From Bradyrhizobium sp. CCBAU 51765 (GTDB lineage: Bacteria > Pseudomonadota > Alphaproteobacteria > Rhizobiales > Xanthobacteraceae): a stretch of 64,000 nt of DNA. Every line of letters starts with the position of its first letter. Positions within the stretch are counted from its first letter, which is position 1. Below the pieces are notes generated by a model that was given only the letters and a program-made list of their open reading frames with translations, was not told the DNA's origin and searched no databases. The stretch covers positions 1,229,001 through 1,293,000 of the forward strand of contig NZ_CP030038.1 in the NCBI RefSeq assembly GCF_015291725.1, given 5' to 3'. Positions 1 through 9,137 of the stretch are shown piece by piece. The translations under genes and the position numbers were made by a program.

Positions 1-1626
1 GCTGACCGGGCCGTCGACCGGCTGGCCGCCAGTCATCGCGACGGCATCGTTGAACAGGATCTTGTAGGTGATGTTGGCCCTGGCTGCGATCGCCTGCCGG
101 ATCGCCATCGAGCCGGAGTGATAATAGGTGCCTTCACCGAGATTCTGGAACACGTGCTTGTTGCCGGTGAATCTTGACGAGGCCGCCCAGTTCACGCCCT
201 CGCCGCCCATCTGGATCAGCGAGGAGGTCTCGCGGTCCATCCAGCTCGCCATGAAATGGCAGCCGATGCCGGCGAGGGCCTTGGATCCTTCCGGCACTTT
301 CGTCGACGTGTTGTGCGGGCATCCCGAGCAGAAATATGGCGTTCGCGTTGCGCCGCTGACGTTGATGGTGCGCGCCGCTTCGGGCATCAAGGCGGCTGCA
401 CGTGCGGCGAGATTGAGGCCCGGAAACATCGGGTCGAGCCGGCGCGCGAGCACAGAAGCGAGTGCCCGCGGCGACAATTCGCCGATCCAGGAGATCAACC
501 TTGTCCCTCGCTCGTCGTGCTTGCCGACCATGCGTTCGGGCTTGCTGCCGGGATAGTCGTAGAAATATTCCTTGAACTGGCTTTCGATGATGCCGCGCTT
601 CTCCTCGACCACGAGGATCTCGCGCTTGCCCTTCACGAAGTCCATGGCGTCATGCAGCGCCAGCGGCCAGACCATGCCGACCTTGTAGATGTCGATGCCG
701 ATGCTGCGGCAGGCCGCTTCGTCGAGGCCCATCAGCCGCAGTGCTTCCATCAGATCGAGATGCGCCTTGCCGGTGGTGACGATGCCGTAGGTGGCGTTCG
801 GAATGTCGTAGATGTGCCGGTCGATCGGGTTGGCCTTGGCAAAGGCGTAGACCGCGTGCTTCTTCGCCTCCAGCCGTTCCTCGATCTGCGGGCCCGGCAG
901 GTCGGGCCAACGATAGTGCAGGCCGCCGGGAGGCGGCGTGAAGTCGGGCGTGAGAAAAGCGCGCGGCGGGCGCAGCCCGACGGAGGCGCCTGATTCCACG
1001 ATCTCGGAGATCGCCTTGAAGCCGACCCACATGCCGGAGAAACGGCTCAGCGCATAGCCATATTCGCCGAACGCCAGATATTCGCCGACGCTTGCCGGAT
1101 GCAGCGTCGGCATGAACCAGCTCATGAAGGCGACGTCGGACTGGTGCGGCATCGAAGAGGACACGCAGCCATGGTCGTCGCCGGCGACCACCAGCACGCC
1201 GCCATGCGGCGAGGAGCCATAGGCGTTGCCATGCTTGAGCGCATCGCCGGATCGATCGACGCCGGGGCCCTTGCCGTACCAGAGCCCGAACACGCCGTCG
1301 ACTTCGCGATCGGCCTGCGTTTCGACCTGCTGCGAGCCCAGCACCGCTGTCGCCGCGAGGTCTTCGTTGACGGCCGGAAGAAATTCGATGCGGTCCCGTT
1401 TGAGCCGTTCCTGGATGCGCCACAGTTCGAGGTCAACGCCGCCCAGCGGAGAGCCGCGATAGCCGGAGATGAAGCCGGCGGTATTGAGCCCGGCCGTACG
1501 GTCCCGGCGCGCCTGATCGAGTGCGATGCGGACGATGGCCTGCGTGCCCGTGAGGAAGACGCGGCCCTCCTGGCGCTCGTAGCGGTCGGAGAGCTCGTAA
1601 CTGTCGAGTGACGGAATGGCGTCCAT
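1..1626 (-). CDS. Indolepyruvate ferredoxin oxidoreductase, N-terminal 542 residues (runs off the window)
   Basis: Oxidative decarboxylation of aryl- or branched-chain 2-oxo acids to acyl-CoA with ferredoxin as acceptor, in the cytoplasm. The frame is open from the ATG at 1626 to base 1 with no stop, so the 3' half is missing; fused family members are about 1150 residues. Visible are the N-terminal pyrimidine-binding part with YRGSPLGG near residue 55, a CPHN motif near 435, and GEGTYYHSG near 505, the thiamine-diphosphate-binding segment. It is divergent from an Lrp/AsnC gene, the usual arrangement for regulation of this enzyme. The family call is firm; substrate specificity cannot be read. 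Confidence 0.93.
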   Translation of the reverse strand, partial: MDAIPSLDSYELSDRYERQEGRVFLTGTQAIVRIALDQARRDRTAGLNTAGFISGYRGSPLGGVDLELWRIQERLKRDRIEFLPAVNEDLAATAVLGSQQVETQADREVDGVFGLWYGKGPGVDRSGDALKHGNAYGSSPHGGVLVVAGDDHGCVSSSMPHQSDVAFMSWFMPTLHPASVGEYLAFGEYGYALSRFSGMWVGFKAISEIVESGASVGLRPPRAFLTPDFTPPPGGLHYRWPDLPGPQIEERLEAKKHAVYAFAKANPIDRHIYDIPNATYGIVTTGKAHLDLMEALRLMGLDEAACRSIGIDIYKVGMVWPLALHDAMDFVKGKREILVVEEKRGIIESQFKEYFYDYPGSKPERMVGKHDERGTRLISWIGELSPRALASVLARRLDPMFPGLNLAARAAALMPEAARTINVSGATRTPYFCSGCPHNTSTKVPEGSKALAGIGCHFMASWMDRETSSLIQMGGEGVNWAASSRFTGNKHVFQNLGEGTYYHSGSMAIRQAIAARANITYKILFNDAVAMTGGQPVDGPVS

Positions 1627-1715
1627 GGCGGACCTCGCGCGGCATCCTGCCGGATGATGAAAGGTTATGCCCGGGCCGCCGGTAGGTCTTACCTATTCGC
1701 CCTACACGTGTTGGC

Positions 1716-1760
1716 AATTTGGTAGAATTTTGCATCTTATGCGTAAATTTGGTAGAGTTT
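1716..1760. promoter_or_regulatory. Direct repeat, candidate Lrp/AsnC operator
   Basis: Two copies of AATTTGGTAGA(A/G)TTT lie at 1716-1730 and 1746-1760, exactly 30 bp (about three helical turns) apart, in an AT-rich patch between the divergent oxidoreductase and Lrp-type regulator. Helically phased repeats are typical of sites for multimeric Lrp proteins. The role is inferred. Confidence 0.55.
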
Positions 1761-1778
1761 GCCGCCTGAGAGGTGCGC

Positions 1779-2234
1779 ATGATCGAAGAGCAGGACACCA
1801 AGATTCTCGCCCATCTCCAGAGGGACGGCCGTGCCACGAACCAGCAGCTGGCCGATGAGGTCGGCATGTCCACTTCCGCCTGCTGGCGCCGGGTGCGGGC
1901 GCTGGAGGACAGCGGCGTCATTCGCGGCTATGCGGCGCTGGTGGCGCGAGAGCAGGCGGGCTTTGCGATGTCGGCCATCCTCCACGTCTCGCTGGAGCGG
2001 CATGACGCGAAGTTCGTCGACGAATTCGTGGCCAGGGTCACGACGCGCCGCGAGGTGCTGGAGTGCTTTGCGACCACGGGCGACGCCGACTATCATCTGC
2101 GCGTCGTCGTGCAGGACATGGCGGCCTACAACCGCTTCCTCGACGAGTTCATGTTCCGCATCCCCGGCATCCGCTACGTCCGCAGCAATGTCGTGCTGAA
2201 GGAGATCAAGACCAGTGTGGCGTTGCCGTTTTGA
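1779..2234 (+). CDS. Lrp/AsnC family transcriptional regulator
   Basis: A 151-residue DNA-binding regulator. An N-terminal helix-turn-helix (about residues 18-45, TNQQLADEVGMS then WRRVRALEDSGVI) is followed by the RAM ligand-binding/oligomerisation domain (about 65-145). An in-frame GTG lies two codons upstream, but the ATG at 1779 has a GAGAGG ribosome site six bases before it, so it is preferred. The gene is divergent from the indolepyruvate oxidoreductase gene and very likely controls it in response to an amino acid or its 2-oxo acid. The phased repeat at 1716-1760 is the probable binding site. Length and architecture are normal for the family. Confidence 0.9.
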   Translation: MIEEQDTKILAHLQRDGRATNQQLADEVGMSTSACWRRVRALEDSGVIRGYAALVAREQAGFAMSAILHVSLERHDAKFVDEFVARVTTRREVLECFATTGDADYHLRVVVQDMAAYNRFLDEFMFRIPGIRYVRSNVVLKEIKTSVALPF

Positions 2235-2280
2235 GGGAGCGCAGGACGACACGGTGGACGCAAGGTGGGCAACTCCATCC

Positions 2281-2384
2281 CCTCACCCTGAGGAGGCCTC
2301 GCAGCGGCCGTCTCGAAGGGCGAGGCCGAGAGGCGGGCCTTCATCCTTCGAGACGCTTGCGTCGCAAGCTCCTCAGGATGAGGA
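2281..2384. repeat. Palindromic intergenic repeat
   Basis: The ends mirror each other: CCTCACCCTGAGGAG at the left, CTCCTCAGGATGAGG at the right. Nested inside, CGTCTCGAAGG pairs with CCTTCGAGACG. It abuts the stop codon of the downstream minus-strand gene. It resembles the mobile palindromic units scattered between genes in Bradyrhizobium and Rhodopseudomonas. Confidence 0.7.
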
Positions 2385-3170
2385 TCACCGCTCCTCCCGG
2401 ACAAACCTGTTCCGCAACGTCCCGACGCCCGTGATCTCGACCTCGACGACGTCGCCATGCTTGATGTCGGGCGAGGCACCGTCGGTGCCCATCCAGATCA
2501 CGTCGCCGGGCCATAGCGTGAAATACCTGGTCAGCTCGACCAGGAAAGGCACCACGCCGAAGATCATGTCGGCGGTCGCGAAGCGGTTGGTCTCCTTGCC
2601 GTTGACGCGGACGATCGTTTCCATCTTTTCGAGATCGGCTTCGGTCTCGATCCACGGCCCCATCGGCTTGAACGTGTCGGCATTCTTGGAGCGCCACAGG
2701 CTGCGATCCGCCTTCTGCCAGCTGCGCTCGCTGACGTCGTTGCCGATGGTATAGCCGAACACGCAATCCATCGCGTTCTGCTCGGTGAGATGCTTCACCT
2801 TCTTGCCGATGACGACGACGAGTTCGCCCTCGTAATGGATCTTGTCCGTCGCGAAGGAGGGGATCACGACCTCCTCGTCATGCGCGATCAGTGCGTTCTG
2901 CGCGCGATAGCCGATCTCGGGCCTGTCCGGGACGGCCGGCACCTCGCCGCGCTTGTCGGCGGCTTCCTTGAGGTGCTTCAGATAGTTCAAGCCGACGCAA
3001 TAAAAGGTGCGCGGGATCAGCGGCAGTTCGATCTTGACCTCGGACAACGGCAGCGTCCGCGAGGTGCGCTGCCATCCGGCGAAGGGATCGCCATCGACTG
3101 CGATCACCCGGTCGCCTTCAACGATCCCCCAGGACGTCTTGCCCGAGGCGGTGAATTTCAGCCAGCGCAT
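2385..3170 (-). CDS. Fumarylacetoacetate hydrolase family protein
   Basis: A 261-residue cytoplasmic protein with the FAH C-terminal fold. The family hydrolyses or decarboxylates C-C bonds in diketo acids, for instance late in aromatic-acid breakdown. HYEGELVVVIG (about residues 118-128) carries the metal-binding acidic pair, and GYTIGNDVSER (about 143-153) is the second family signature. Twelve bases separate it from the stop of the upstream flavin monooxygenase gene, so the two are almost certainly co-transcribed. That suggests ring or sulfur/nitrogen-heteroatom opening followed by hydrolysis. The exact substrate is unknown. Confidence 0.88.
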   Translation of the reverse strand: MRWLKFTASGKTSWGIVEGDRVIAVDGDPFAGWQRTSRTLPLSEVKIELPLIPRTFYCVGLNYLKHLKEAADKRGEVPAVPDRPEIGYRAQNALIAHDEEVVIPSFATDKIHYEGELVVVIGKKVKHLTEQNAMDCVFGYTIGNDVSERSWQKADRSLWRSKNADTFKPMGPWIETEADLEKMETIVRVNGKETNRFATADMIFGVVPFLVELTRYFTLWPGDVIWMGTDGASPDIKHGDVVEVEITGVGTLRNRFVREER

Positions 3171-3182
3171 GTCTTCTCCTCG

Positions 3183-4550
3183 TTATTCCGCAGCCTCGCG
3201 CGGCTGCAACTTCCAGGCGCCGGCAGCAGGCCGCTCGAGCCCGAGATTTTCCCGTAGCGTCCTGCCGCGATAGTCCGTCTGGAACAGGCCACGACGCTGC
3301 AATTCTGGGACGATATGCTTGACGAAATCGGCGTAGGAGCCGGGCACGTAGGTTGCGGCGATGACGAAGCCATCGCAGCCGCGCTCCACGAACATCTCCT
3401 CCAGCTTGTCCGCGATCTCCTTGGGACCGCCGACCATCGCGTCCTGCACTTGCCCGCGGCCGGAGAAGGTGACGAAGTCGCGGGCGCTCGGGTTGCTCTT
3501 GCCTGACGCCTTCAGCACGCCGTCGCGGATGCCCAAGATGCCCTGCATGCTCTTCAGTTCCTCCGTCGTCAGCGGCTCGTCGAGATCCTTGGAGGCGAAA
3601 TCGTAGTTGAGTGCTTCGGCGAGCAGCGACAGAGCGTCGATCTGGAGCGGCAGCTTGTCGATCAACGCCATCTTGTCCTCGGCCTCAGCCTTGGTTGCGG
3701 CGCAGACCGGCGTGGTCAGGTTGCACAGGAACATCTGGTCAGGGTTGCGGCCGGCCGTCGCCGCTTCGTTGCGCACGGCGGCGTAGCCGTCCTTGGCGGC
3801 GGCGAGATTGCGCGCGGCGGTGAAGATCACCTCGCCCCAGCGCCCGGCGAAGCGCTGGCCGCGGCCTGAAGCGCCGGCCTGGATGATCACGGGATGGCCT
3901 TGTTGCGAACGCGGAACGGTGAAGGGCCCGCGCGACCTGAAGGCCGGTCCCTTGTGGTCGAGCCGCTTCACCTTGGTAGGGTCGGCGAAGCGACCGCTTT
4001 GCTTGTCCATGATCAGCGCGCCGTCTTCCCAGGTGTCCCAATGGCCGAGCACGACCTCCATGAACTCGTCGGCACGGTCGTAGCGGGAATCATGCTCAGG
4101 GTGGGAGTCGCGGCCCATGTTGAGCGCTTCGCCGTCATTGAGCGAAGTGACGACGTTCCAGCCGGCGCGCCCGCCCGACATCAGGTCGAGCGTTGCGAAG
4201 CGGCGCGCGACGTCGAAGGGCTCATAGTAGGTGGTCGAGCAGGTCGCGCCCAGGCCGAGCTTCTCGGTGACCATGCCCATCGTGGTCAGCACGATCAGCG
4301 GATCCATCTTCACGCAGCGGATGCCGTATTCGACGGTGTGGGCGTGGTCGCTGCCGTAGCGGTCCGGCATCGCCAGGCGGTCGTCGAAGAAGGCCATGTG
4401 GAACCTGCCGGCTTCCAGGATCCTGGCGATCTCCTGATAATAGTCCGCCGACATCGAATCGCTGCGCGAGTCAGGATGCCGCCAGGAGCTCGGCAGGTTC
4501 GTGCAGTTCTGTGCCTGGAGGAAGCCGACCAATATCATCTGCCGATTCAT
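3183..4550 (-). CDS. LLM-class flavin-dependent monooxygenase (NtaA/SnaA/DszA type)
   Basis: A 455-residue TIM-barrel monooxygenase that uses reduced flavin supplied by a separate reductase. The family includes nitrilotriacetate, dibenzothiophene-sulfone and alkanesulfonate enzymes. Signatures are FHMAFFDDRLA near residue 52, the run around GLGATCSTTYYEPFDVARRFATLD (about 97-120), and SGGRAGWNVVTS (about 124-135). An AGGAG site precedes the ATG. No flavin reductase gene is next to it. Its partner is the FAH-family gene 12 bp downstream, and just upstream lies the broken end of an Ldh-type gene. The family call is secure; the substrate is not. Confidence 0.9.
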   Translation of the reverse strand: MNRQMILVGFLQAQNCTNLPSSWRHPDSRSDSMSADYYQEIARILEAGRFHMAFFDDRLAMPDRYGSDHAHTVEYGIRCVKMDPLIVLTTMGMVTEKLGLGATCSTTYYEPFDVARRFATLDLMSGGRAGWNVVTSLNDGEALNMGRDSHPEHDSRYDRADEFMEVVLGHWDTWEDGALIMDKQSGRFADPTKVKRLDHKGPAFRSRGPFTVPRSQQGHPVIIQAGASGRGQRFAGRWGEVIFTAARNLAAAKDGYAAVRNEAATAGRNPDQMFLCNLTTPVCAATKAEAEDKMALIDKLPLQIDALSLLAEALNYDFASKDLDEPLTTEELKSMQGILGIRDGVLKASGKSNPSARDFVTFSGRGQVQDAMVGGPKEIADKLEEMFVERGCDGFVIAATYVPGSYADFVKHIVPELQRRGLFQTDYRGRTLRENLGLERPAAGAWKLQPREAAE

Positions 4551-4571
4551 GCTGCTGGTCTCCTGATGCCG

Positions 4572-4720
4572 TCAGGCCAGATCGAGCACGGCGTCGAGCC
4601 TGTACTCACGCGCCAGAGCGCGCAATTTTTCCCATGTGGCATCCTCGATCGCGATGCCGTCGCGCAGGCGCGCGCCGCTGCTCGCGCAAGCCCTCGATCT
4701 CACCAGGACAGTAGACGTCC
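4572..4720 (-). pseudogene. C-terminal remnant of an Ldh-family (malate/lactate/ureidoglycolate) dehydrogenase
   Basis: The last part reads LRDGIAIEDATWEKLRALA and ends in a stop 21 bases before the monooxygenase ATG, matching the tail of Ldh-family NAD(P) oxidoreductases. The matching preceding piece, DVYCPGEIEGLREQRR, is in a different frame. The two join if a GC dinucleotide was lost from the GC run near 4667-4677. No catalytic domain is present. I read it as a decayed third gene of the operon; a chance resemblance of a short tail remains possible. Confidence 0.45.
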
Positions 4721-5021
4721 GCGGCATGGCGTTCCCTCGGTTTGGTGCCCGTGACAGGCTGCTTGTTGGGTGCCATCGTTTCAAAGCGCAGGAGCGATAT
4801 CAATCTCCCGTAAACCATCGCAGGGCTGCAAATTCGTAGAGAGAACGCACCTTGACCGATGATTCGTCCCGCGCGGCGGCGTTTCCCGCAGTTTTGCGTT
4901 GCTCATTCGCTGCTCGTTCACTTTGATCGACGGTTTGCAGTGCGCAATAACGACCACTTAGGCGATCGCCGCTGATAAAGTCACCGGGATAAATAGGCAG
5001 AAATGCCCGGGAGCTGAGATC

Positions 5022-8000
5022 GTGCCGACGACACTCGCGCGCACCTTTGCGGCGTTGAGCGCCATCAATGAAGCGATCCTTTACGCGAGATCGCCGGAGG
5101 AGCTGTACCAGAAGGTCTGCGACGCCGGATTTTCGAGCGGGGATTTTCTGGCCGTGGCCGTGTTCCTGGTGGAGCCGGACGGCCGGCGGCTGTGCTATGC
5201 GGCCGGCTGTGGCGATGACATTCCGCGGCTCCGTTCGATTGTGATCACGACGGAAGCCGGCACGCCTGAAGGATCCGGCGTCGGCGGCGAGGCGTTTCGC
5301 GATCAGAAGCTGTGCATCAGCAACGACTATCTGAACGATCCGCGCTCGCTGGCGTGGCGCGAGGGCGCCGCCAAGGCTCACATCGGTGCGGCCGCGGCGC
5401 TGCCGCTGCTCTGCAACGGCAAGAGCGTCGGCGTATTGTACGTGACGCGCAGCGAAGCCAACTCGCTGAGCGAGCAGATGGTGTCGCTGTTCGAGCGCAT
5501 GTCGGCGAACATTTCCTATGCGCTGGACAATTTCGCGCGCGAGACCGCGCGGCAGGCGAGTGAGCGGGCGACACGGCGGCTCAACCGCATGTTCGGCGCC
5601 ATCAGCGCCACCAACGAAGCCATCCTGCGCGCCAAGACCGAGCAGGAGCTGTACCAGCTCGTCTGCGACGCTTCCGTGCACAGCGGCAAGTCGCTGGCGA
5701 CCATCGTGCTGCTCCGCGAGCCGGATTCGCACTGGATGAAGCCTGTCGCCGCCACCGGGCAGAACCTCGAGCTCGTCACCCAGGCGCGCTATTCGATCGA
5801 TCCGGAGAATCCCTATGGCAAGGGCATCTCGGGCGAGGTGTTCCGGACTCAGAAAGCCATCGTCGAGGACGATCTCGCCAGCCGCACCAAGGGCTCACCC
5901 TGGGAGCAGGCCAACGTCGACACCGGCGTTGCCGCGTGCGTCGTCGCGCCGCTGATCAAGTGCGGCGAAAGCGTCGGCGTGCTGCTGTTCTTCATCAGCC
6001 GCTCCTGGGCCAAGGACGAGGAGATCGTCGCACTGCTGCTGCGCATGGCGGAGAATGTCTCGTTCGCGATCGAGAATTTCGGCCGCGAGGCCGAGAAAGC
6101 CAGGATCGCCGCGGAAGAAGAGTGCCTGGCGCGAATGTATGCGGCGCTCAGCGCCACCAACGAGGCGATCCTGCGTGCGCGGTCGCGCTCCGAGCTGTTC
6201 GACCTCGTCTGCGAGGCGACCGCGAAGGGAGCCAAGTTCACCTCGGCCACCATCGCGCTGGTCGATCGTCGGGCCGAGCTGCTCCGCGTCGTCGCCTGCT
6301 ACGGACCGAATGCGGATCAGGTTCGCAACTTCACGTTCTCCAGCTCCGACCGGGTGCCCGAGGGGCGCGGACTGACGGGCACGGCGTTCCGCACCTGCCA
6401 GCCCGCGGTCAGCAACGACGTGCTCGCCGATGATCGCATCGCGCCTTGGCAGGCCAGCGCCCGCCGCAGCGGCATCGCATCCGCCGCGGCGTTGCCGCTG
6501 TTCAACGGCGACCGGGTGGAGGGCGTCTTTCTGTTCAACTCTCCGGAGCGTGGCACCTTCACGCCGGAGCTCGTCGAGCTGCTGCGCAAACTTCAGGCCA
6601 ATGTCGCCTTCGCCCTCGAAAGTTTCGACCGCGCCGACGAGAAGGCGCGAGCGGACAAGCAGCGCAATCGTCTGAGCGGCATGTTCGAGGCGCTGAGCGC
6701 GACCAACGAAGCCATCATGCGCGCCAAGACGCGCGAGGAGCTGTTCGAGGCGGCCTGCCAGGCGGCCGTGCTCGGCGATCTCTTCGCCTCGGCGACGATC
6801 GGCATCATCGATGAGGAGCGCGAGCTCGTTCAAGTCGTTGCGGTCAAGGGGCGCCTGAAGGAGCGCATGGCTGGACGGACCTGTAACATTTCCGCCGACC
6901 ACCCCGAGGGTCAGGGCATCATCGGCACCTCACTCCGAACCCGCCGGCCCAGTGTCATGAACGACTATCTGAACGAGCCGCGGTCGGCATACTGGCGCAC
7001 AAAGGCCATCGAGGATGGAACGCGGGCTGCGGCAAGCTTCCCGCTTCTGAGGGCGGGCGACAAGCCGGTCGGCATCCTGCTCTTCCTCGCACTGGAAGAG
7101 GATACGTTCACCCCCGATCTGGTCGAGCTGCTCGAGCGCCTGGCGGAGAACGTCTCCTTTGCACTCGACAATTTCGATCGCGCCGAGGAGAAGGTTCGCA
7201 CCGAAGCGCAGAAGGAGCGTCTGACGCGCATGTTCGCGGCTTTGAGCGCGACCAACGAGGCGATCATGCGGGCGAAGTCGCGTGCCGAGCTGTTCGAGCT
7301 CGTATGCCTTGCGGCATCGAACGGTGCCAAGTTCACCTCGACCACGATCGCGCTGGCCAGGGCCGGCACGGACCAGCTCGAGATCGTGGCCGCCGCCGGC
7401 CCGTCCGCCGACACCACGCGCAACGTCCGTCTCTCCATCGATCCCGAGCGGCCCGAGGGGCGCGGCATGAGCGGCACGGCGTTCCGCACGCGCCGGCCCT
7501 GCATCAGCAACGACTATCTCAACGACGACCGCGTCCGTGTCTTCCACCCCATCGTGCGCGGGGACGGCGCGCGGTCGGGCGCCGCGTTTCCGCTCATCTC
7601 GCACGACCAGGCCGTCGGTGTCATGATCTACATGTCGACCGAACCGGCGACCTTCACGCCCGAATTCGTCGAGCTGTTGCAGCGTCTCGCCGACAACGTC
7701 TCCTTCGCCATGGAGAATTTCGATCGCGCCGACGAGAAGAAACAGGCAGACGAGCGGATCGAGTATCTCGCCTCGCATGACAGCCTGACGGACCTGCCAA
7801 ACCGCGAGATCTTCAACGAGCTGCTGCACGCGGCGATCGACACCGCGCAGCGTCGCGATCACCGCTTTGCGGTGCTGTTCATCGATCTCGACCGTTTCAA
7901 GGTCATCAACGATTCGCTGGGTCACGAGGCCGGCGACCTGCTCCTGCTCGAAGTCGCGAACCGGTTGCGCGGCGCGCTGCGGGCCAGCGACGTGGTGGCG

Positions 8001-9137
8001 CGACTCGGCGGCGACGAGTTCGTGGTGATCCTCGATCAGTGCGGCGAGATCGACGACGTCCAGCGCATCGCGACGGGGCTGCTCGCGACGCTTGCCGAGC
8101 CGATGGAGCTGGCTGGCCACGAGTGCCACACTACGGCGTCCATCGGCATCGCGATGTATCCGGCCAACGGCTCCGACGCGCAGACCCTGACCAAGAACGC
8201 CGACATGGCGATGTACCTCGCCAAGGAAGACGGCAAGAACGGCTATCGCTTCTTCTCCAAGGAGGTGAAGACGCAGTCGATCGAACGGCTGTCGCTCGAG
8301 AGCGCACTACGCCGCGCGCTGGAGCGCGAGCAGTTCTCGCTGAACTACCAGCCCAAGGTGGACATGGGGACCGGCCAGATCACGGGGGTCGAAGCGCTGC
8401 TGCGCTGGGCTCATCCCGATCTCGGCAATGTCTCGCCGGCGCAATTCATTCCGCTTGCGGAGGAAACCGGGCTGATCGTGCCGATCGGCCGCTGGGTTCT
8501 GAATGAGGCCTGCGCGCAAGCCATGGCCTGGCAGCGCCGCGGCCTGTTGCCGCTGTCGATGGCGGTCAACCTGTCGCCACGCCAGTTTGTCGACGAGCAT
8601 CTGTTGCAGGACGTCGACGAAGCGCTGGCCGCCAGCGGCATGTCGCCTGTGCTGCTCCAGCTTGAGGTCACCGAGAGCATGATGATGCGCAATGTCGGTC
8701 GTGCGCTCAAAGTCCTCGACTCCATCCAGAGCCGCGGCATCCGCCTCGCCATCGACGATTTCGGCACCGGCTATTCGTCGATGTCGCTGATGAAGCACTT
8801 TCCGATCGACACCATCAAGATCGACCGCTCCTTCGTGCGCGACCTGCCGCAGGATTCGGAGGACCAGGCGATCGCACAGGCCATCATCAGCATGGGCAAG
8901 GCACTCGGCATGACCGTCGTCGCCGAAGGCGTCGAGAATGCCGAGCAGGAGGCGTTCCTGCGGACCCATGGCTGCGACGAGATGCAGGGCTTCCTCATCT
9001 CCAAGCCGCTGCCGGCGCGGCAGATCGCGGAGTTGCTGCGCCCGATGGTGCTGCCCGTCGCGCCGCCGCTCCAGCCGGAGCGGGATACTGTCGCCGAGCA
9101 GGCCGCGGCTCTACGGTTGAAAGGCGCTGTCGTCTGA
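5022..9137 (+). CDS. Five-GAF diguanylate cyclase/phosphodiesterase (GAF5-GGDEF-EAL)
   Basis: A 1371-residue cytoplasmic c-di-GMP enzyme. Five consecutive units of about 182 residues each open with a near-identical signature (F/Y-x-A-L/I-S-A-T/I-NEAI) at residues about 10, 190, 372, 553 and 737; each is a GAF domain. GGDEF starts near 918 with an intact GGDEF at about 995 and an RASD inhibitory I-site five residues before it. The EAL domain has EALLRWAHP (about 1122) and DDFGTGYSS (about 1244). Both catalytic motifs are intact, so it could be bifunctional. No transmembrane segment is visible. The GTG start follows GGGAG. It lies next to the polysaccharide region. Confidence 0.95.
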   Translation: MPTTLARTFAALSAINEAILYARSPEELYQKVCDAGFSSGDFLAVAVFLVEPDGRRLCYAAGCGDDIPRLRSIVITTEAGTPEGSGVGGEAFRDQKLCISNDYLNDPRSLAWREGAAKAHIGAAAALPLLCNGKSVGVLYVTRSEANSLSEQMVSLFERMSANISYALDNFARETARQASERATRRLNRMFGAISATNEAILRAKTEQELYQLVCDASVHSGKSLATIVLLREPDSHWMKPVAATGQNLELVTQARYSIDPENPYGKGISGEVFRTQKAIVEDDLASRTKGSPWEQANVDTGVAACVVAPLIKCGESVGVLLFFISRSWAKDEEIVALLLRMAENVSFAIENFGREAEKARIAAEEECLARMYAALSATNEAILRARSRSELFDLVCEATAKGAKFTSATIALVDRRAELLRVVACYGPNADQVRNFTFSSSDRVPEGRGLTGTAFRTCQPAVSNDVLADDRIAPWQASARRSGIASAAALPLFNGDRVEGVFLFNSPERGTFTPELVELLRKLQANVAFALESFDRADEKARADKQRNRLSGMFEALSATNEAIMRAKTREELFEAACQAAVLGDLFASATIGIIDEERELVQVVAVKGRLKERMAGRTCNISADHPEGQGIIGTSLRTRRPSVMNDYLNEPRSAYWRTKAIEDGTRAAASFPLLRAGDKPVGILLFLALEEDTFTPDLVELLERLAENVSFALDNFDRAEEKVRTEAQKERLTRMFAALSATNEAIMRAKSRAELFELVCLAASNGAKFTSTTIALARAGTDQLEIVAAAGPSADTTRNVRLSIDPERPEGRGMSGTAFRTRRPCISNDYLNDDRVRVFHPIVRGDGARSGAAFPLISHDQAVGVMIYMSTEPATFTPEFVELLQRLADNVSFAMENFDRADEKKQADERIEYLASHDSLTDLPNREIFNELLHAAIDTAQRRDHRFAVLFIDLDRFKVINDSLGHEAGDLLLLEVANRLRGALRASDVVARLGGDEFVVILDQCGEIDDVQRIATGLLATLAEPMELAGHECHTTASIGIAMYPANGSDAQTLTKNADMAMYLAKEDGKNGYRFFSKEVKTQSIERLSLESALRRALEREQFSLNYQPKVDMGTGQITGVEALLRWAHPDLGNVSPAQFIPLAEETGLIVPIGRWVLNEACAQAMAWQRRGLLPLSMAVNLSPRQFVDEHLLQDVDEALAASGMSPVLLQLEVTESMMMRNVGRALKVLDSIQSRGIRLAIDDFGTGYSSMSLMKHFPIDTIKIDRSFVRDLPQDSEDQAIAQAIISMGKALGMTVVAEGVENAEQEAFLRTHGCDEMQGFLISKPLPARQIAELLRPMVLPVAPPLQPERDTVAEQAAALRLKGAVV

